From positions 384,187-448,186 of the forward strand of contig VXAI01000309.1 of NCBI GenBank assembly GCA_013399305.1: a stretch of 64,000 nt of DNA, written 5' to 3'. This document shows, piece after piece, positions 60,896-64,000 of this stretch. The notes beneath the pieces were generated by a model that was not told where the DNA came from, did no database searches, and was given only the letters and a program-made list of their open reading frames with translations. Numbering within the stretch: position 1 is the first letter of the stretch; each line of letters begins with the position of its first letter. The stretch is from Rostratula benghalensis. Taxonomy: Eukaryota; Chordata; Aves; Charadriiformes; Rostratulidae. The translations under genes were made by a program, and so were the position numbers.

Positions 60896-63800
60896 AAAGT
60901 GGATATCTATGCAAGGAACCTATCCTCAATTCTGAACTGTAAACTGTATTTTGAACTAGAAATTGAGCCCCCTGCCACATTTTTATTTTTCTTTTAATGA
61001 ATTCTTGAATGTCTAAGACTGGTTGGGGGTTTTTTTATGTTCTATTGAAAGTCTAATCATTTTGTCTTTAGAGTAAAGCAGTAATTAACAGCAGCCAAAT
61101 AAAATTCCCTTGAAAGTTGCTTTTGCTTCTTATCAGATCTCCTAACAGAAGGTTTATGAGCTGAAAAATTAAATGCCTTTTGCAGATAACATAAAAGTTA
61201 CACTAGCTCATAAATCCCATGAAGGTAAGTATTACTGGAGTAATGCTGTACACAACCACCAGGCATCCATCACAAACACCTATGGAGACCAGCAACCAGA
61301 AAAGAGATCCAAAAATCTTGCTGTCAATATGGCCGTTGGGACATCCTTTCACGTTTTCTCTAGGGAATGAGTTCATGATATTTTTACATGTGTCTTTAGT
61401 CAGTAAAATAGAACTTAGACCATAAGTTTTAAGTCCGACTAAATTCTTAGTTATTATGATACTCACTGTTTTTCACTGAGCTGCCTGCATTGTATGAAAT
61501 AAAACATTCAAACAGTATATTTGGACAATTTTGTAGTAGGAATTTAAATATCTAAGTATCAAAAGTCTTGATATTTTGTCATTTAAGTAGCTCTGTAAGA
61601 TATATTTTAATGTAGAAACACCTCTAATTTATTTTTTTAATTCTACATACTTCTAAAACATAAGCACTTTTTCTTCTGTTGATATGCACTCATGACCATA
61701 AGTTTTTTAATGTATTTATCTTGCAGACAAATGGAGACATGAATCTCATTTTGTTTTGCTGACACACCCTTAATGGGTTCTCTTGGAACTAAAAAACCAT
61801 ATATTTAGTGGGTTTAGGAAAAGTCTGGAAAATAAGGTTTATTACTGGTGTTATTAGTTGCATTTCATTGGGCATATTCTTGATACATATATACAGGGCC
61901 AGAAAGTTCATTTACCAGGCTTCAGTTACCACACTGGCACTATAAAGCACTGAAGGATATTCTCCAGGAAAACTAATTCCTTTAAATGAGCTGAAGTAGC
62001 TTTAAAACAATCTGTTAACTTAGAATGAAACTATCAGAGTGTCTGATTTTCTGAAGAAACTGTGGTTTCCAGCAAAGCAGTTGAAGAAAAGCCTTCCCAT
62101 CCAGAAATGGAAATGAAAACCCATGAAAAAAAGAACACCACAAAGGGTTCTGTGGCATAGTTGTAGTGGATTGAAAAAAAAAATGTAAAAAAAATGAAAA
62201 AAAGTTCTTATTCATTAAAATCTTTTAAGAATGTAATTTACATGACTATATTTCTCATGGCAAAGAATATTCTCATCATAAAACTCCTGAAAGTGTCCTC
62301 TCCTGAGGACAGAAGGACATCAGGAATTAATACATCCATGTTCTTCTAAATCAGAAGTGAGATAGCACTCAGCAGATGAAAGGAAGTATATAAATCACCT
62401 TGTAGATCCATAATGAAAGGATCTCACCTATCAGAACTTATGCTAATTTCTAAGAAGTAAAAAAAAAAAAAAGTCCTAAACCATGAAATATTTGCCTCAA
62501 TTAAATATAATAATCACCTTGTTATAATAATCCTCAGTATGCTTGTTACTGGCATAAATTTAATTCTCTTCCTAAATGATGAGATCTAAAATCTCTCTGA
62601 TATCTAGCCACAGCCTTACTAAATTGTGGTGTTTCCTTTTGTTACTTCCCAACTTGCAAACTCTTGTTTTGAAAAAAACTACTCACCTCTTTAGTCATGT
62701 CTATTTACTCTTGCTGCAGAGTCCTACCCTTTACAGGCTCTGCCACTCTATAAGCAAAGTCTACATATTCATTTTTCCTTGTTAGAGCTCATCCTTTTCC
62801 CCTCCAATTGTGTTTATGATCACCTTTGTACAGATAAATTCTAGGGGTTCTTTTCATTTTTACTTACATTGTTTACCTCTCAGTTGTATGCTTTTCATGT
62901 TGTATCTTTTTCATGGTATTGCCTATGCTGCAATCAAAAATATAGTCTCGGCTTTTATTGATGTCATAGCAGAATAATTACTTATGACATTCTCTGATTG
63001 ATCTAAAATCTTATGGCAAATATTTTGCAGTTTTCTCTTAGACACCACTAGAAAATGCTCTGATGTGTTTTGTTATTTTTTAAAAAAATTCATTTTCTAT
63101 TAGTGTTGAACTGAAAATCTTCCTCCTTATCCATTCATGTGAATTGTAATAATACATAACTTCAGGTTTCTTTAGAGACCAGATCTGGCCGAAAAGCATA
63201 GTCCCATATTCCTTCCTCAGGTCACCGATCGACAGAGTGAGGAAAGCTATCCTGTTAATGATTCCCACATCCCTACTTTTCACCTCAGCTTATATCCCTT
63301 CCACCAATTTGAAGTCCCCTGTTTCTTTCTGATGGCACTAATGATTTTGTTTCACTTTAGTATCTCTAAAGAGAAAGTTACCAAAATTAATTCCAAAGTC
63401 CAGGATAAATTTTCTGTTTGGCTGAATATTCAGTTGTCTTTAAGATATTCAAAGAAATCTACTTGTATATTTGGTCAACATTATCTATTTTTGGTGAACT
63501 GATGTTTTTAATTAAAAGACAAATTTTCTTTTTAATTTGTACCTTACCTATTTCCCTAATTATGAAGTCAAGCTTAGAAATATGGCATAACTGGTCTTTG
63601 CCAGACTCCCTCTCATTTCTTCCATATTCAAAGATTACAACCTCATTTAGTTTTTCTTTGTGTCTTAAAGATTTGTTTTCTGTAATTAATGAAATGTTTT
63701 GTTGCATTTTCTGGAATTCTGCTGTAGATATTTCTTCTTCAAGATCCTGCTAATTTTTTCCATTTTTTCTGGTGAGATGCCAAATTACATAATATGTCTT

Positions 63801-64000
63801 TGTTTCATTCACAACACAGTTAAAAAATAAATGGAGGGGGGTTTTGACCTTTGTTTTTTTCCTCACATTTTGTCTCACTATGGCTAGCATTGTCTTAAGT
63901 ATTTATTATGTTCCCATCTATTATGCTGCTTGTCAGTTTTTCAGGTTGGATCAAGCCACTTTTATTTTAGTTGTACCTTAAACTACCAACTCATTTTCAT
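60896..64000. other. Non-coding AT-rich sequence
   Basis: No gene, RNA gene or recognisable transposon is seen. Short ORFs at 61203-61466 minus, 63418-63753 plus and its antisense have no recognised motif. Poly-A runs lie near 62175-62205 and 62459-62473. Confidence 0.5.

Noticed and set aside
1..64000. CRISPR array, operon, phage or plasmid system
   Set aside because: No regularly spaced repeats, no dense ORFs and no bacterial signals. The abundance of CR1 shows avian nuclear DNA.

Overview
This window looks like AT-rich, non-coding DNA from a bird nuclear genome, either intergenic or intronic. The main evidence is the density of CR1 (Chicken Repeat 1) LINE fragments. They carry the diagnostic avian CR1 3' end: the 'GATGATCT...GGTCCCTTCCAACC' block followed by short ATTCTATGA-type repeats. 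Two avian-type retroviral LTR remnants are also present. There are no operons, ribosome-binding sites or dense ORFs. Every long ORF I checked is either a decayed piece of CR1 reverse transcriptase (or its antisense shadow) or a chance ORF in AT-rich sequence.

Layout. 1-5.7 kb: unique AT-rich DNA with a 62-bp tandem duplication containing a perfect palindrome, and a small 19-bp duplication/hairpin. 5.7-6.2 kb: a solo LTR on the minus strand. 7.4-8.3 kb: a plus-strand CR1 with an exact 40-bp internal duplication. 9.9-10.9 kb: two minus-strand CR1 pieces fused head to tail. 14.8-15.2 kb: a very old CR1. 19.0-19.5 kb: a minus-strand CR1. 21.1-23.1 kb: a CR1 mosaic that includes a 60-bp non-CR1 segment found again 10.4 kb away. 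27.7-29.3 kb: a CR1 interrupted by a second minus-strand LTR and by an assembly gap. 30.6, 36.5 and 36.7 kb: short CR1 ends. 39.5-40.1 kb: a 154-bp direct repeat. 41.7 kb: a 66-bp tandem duplication. 43.2-44.2 and 55.6 kb: more minus-strand CR1. 59.7-60.9 kb: the longest CR1 piece, on the plus strand and still showing reverse-transcriptase motifs.

The only non-repeat coding candidate is a 76-bp segment at 34165-34240. It is open in one frame and flanked by good splice signals, but I could not assign it to a family. Several repeat-free stretches (about 13.7, 24.1, 32.3 and 53.7 kb) resemble conserved regulatory DNA. That is a judgement from texture and motif content, not from an alignment.

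I found no new molecular system. The most interesting items are the 60-bp ectopic segment inside a CR1 mosaic, the pair of 98.8%-identical inverted CR1 copies 50 kb apart, the orphan exon candidate, and two structured repeat-free elements (53.7-54.2 and 58.5-58.6 kb).
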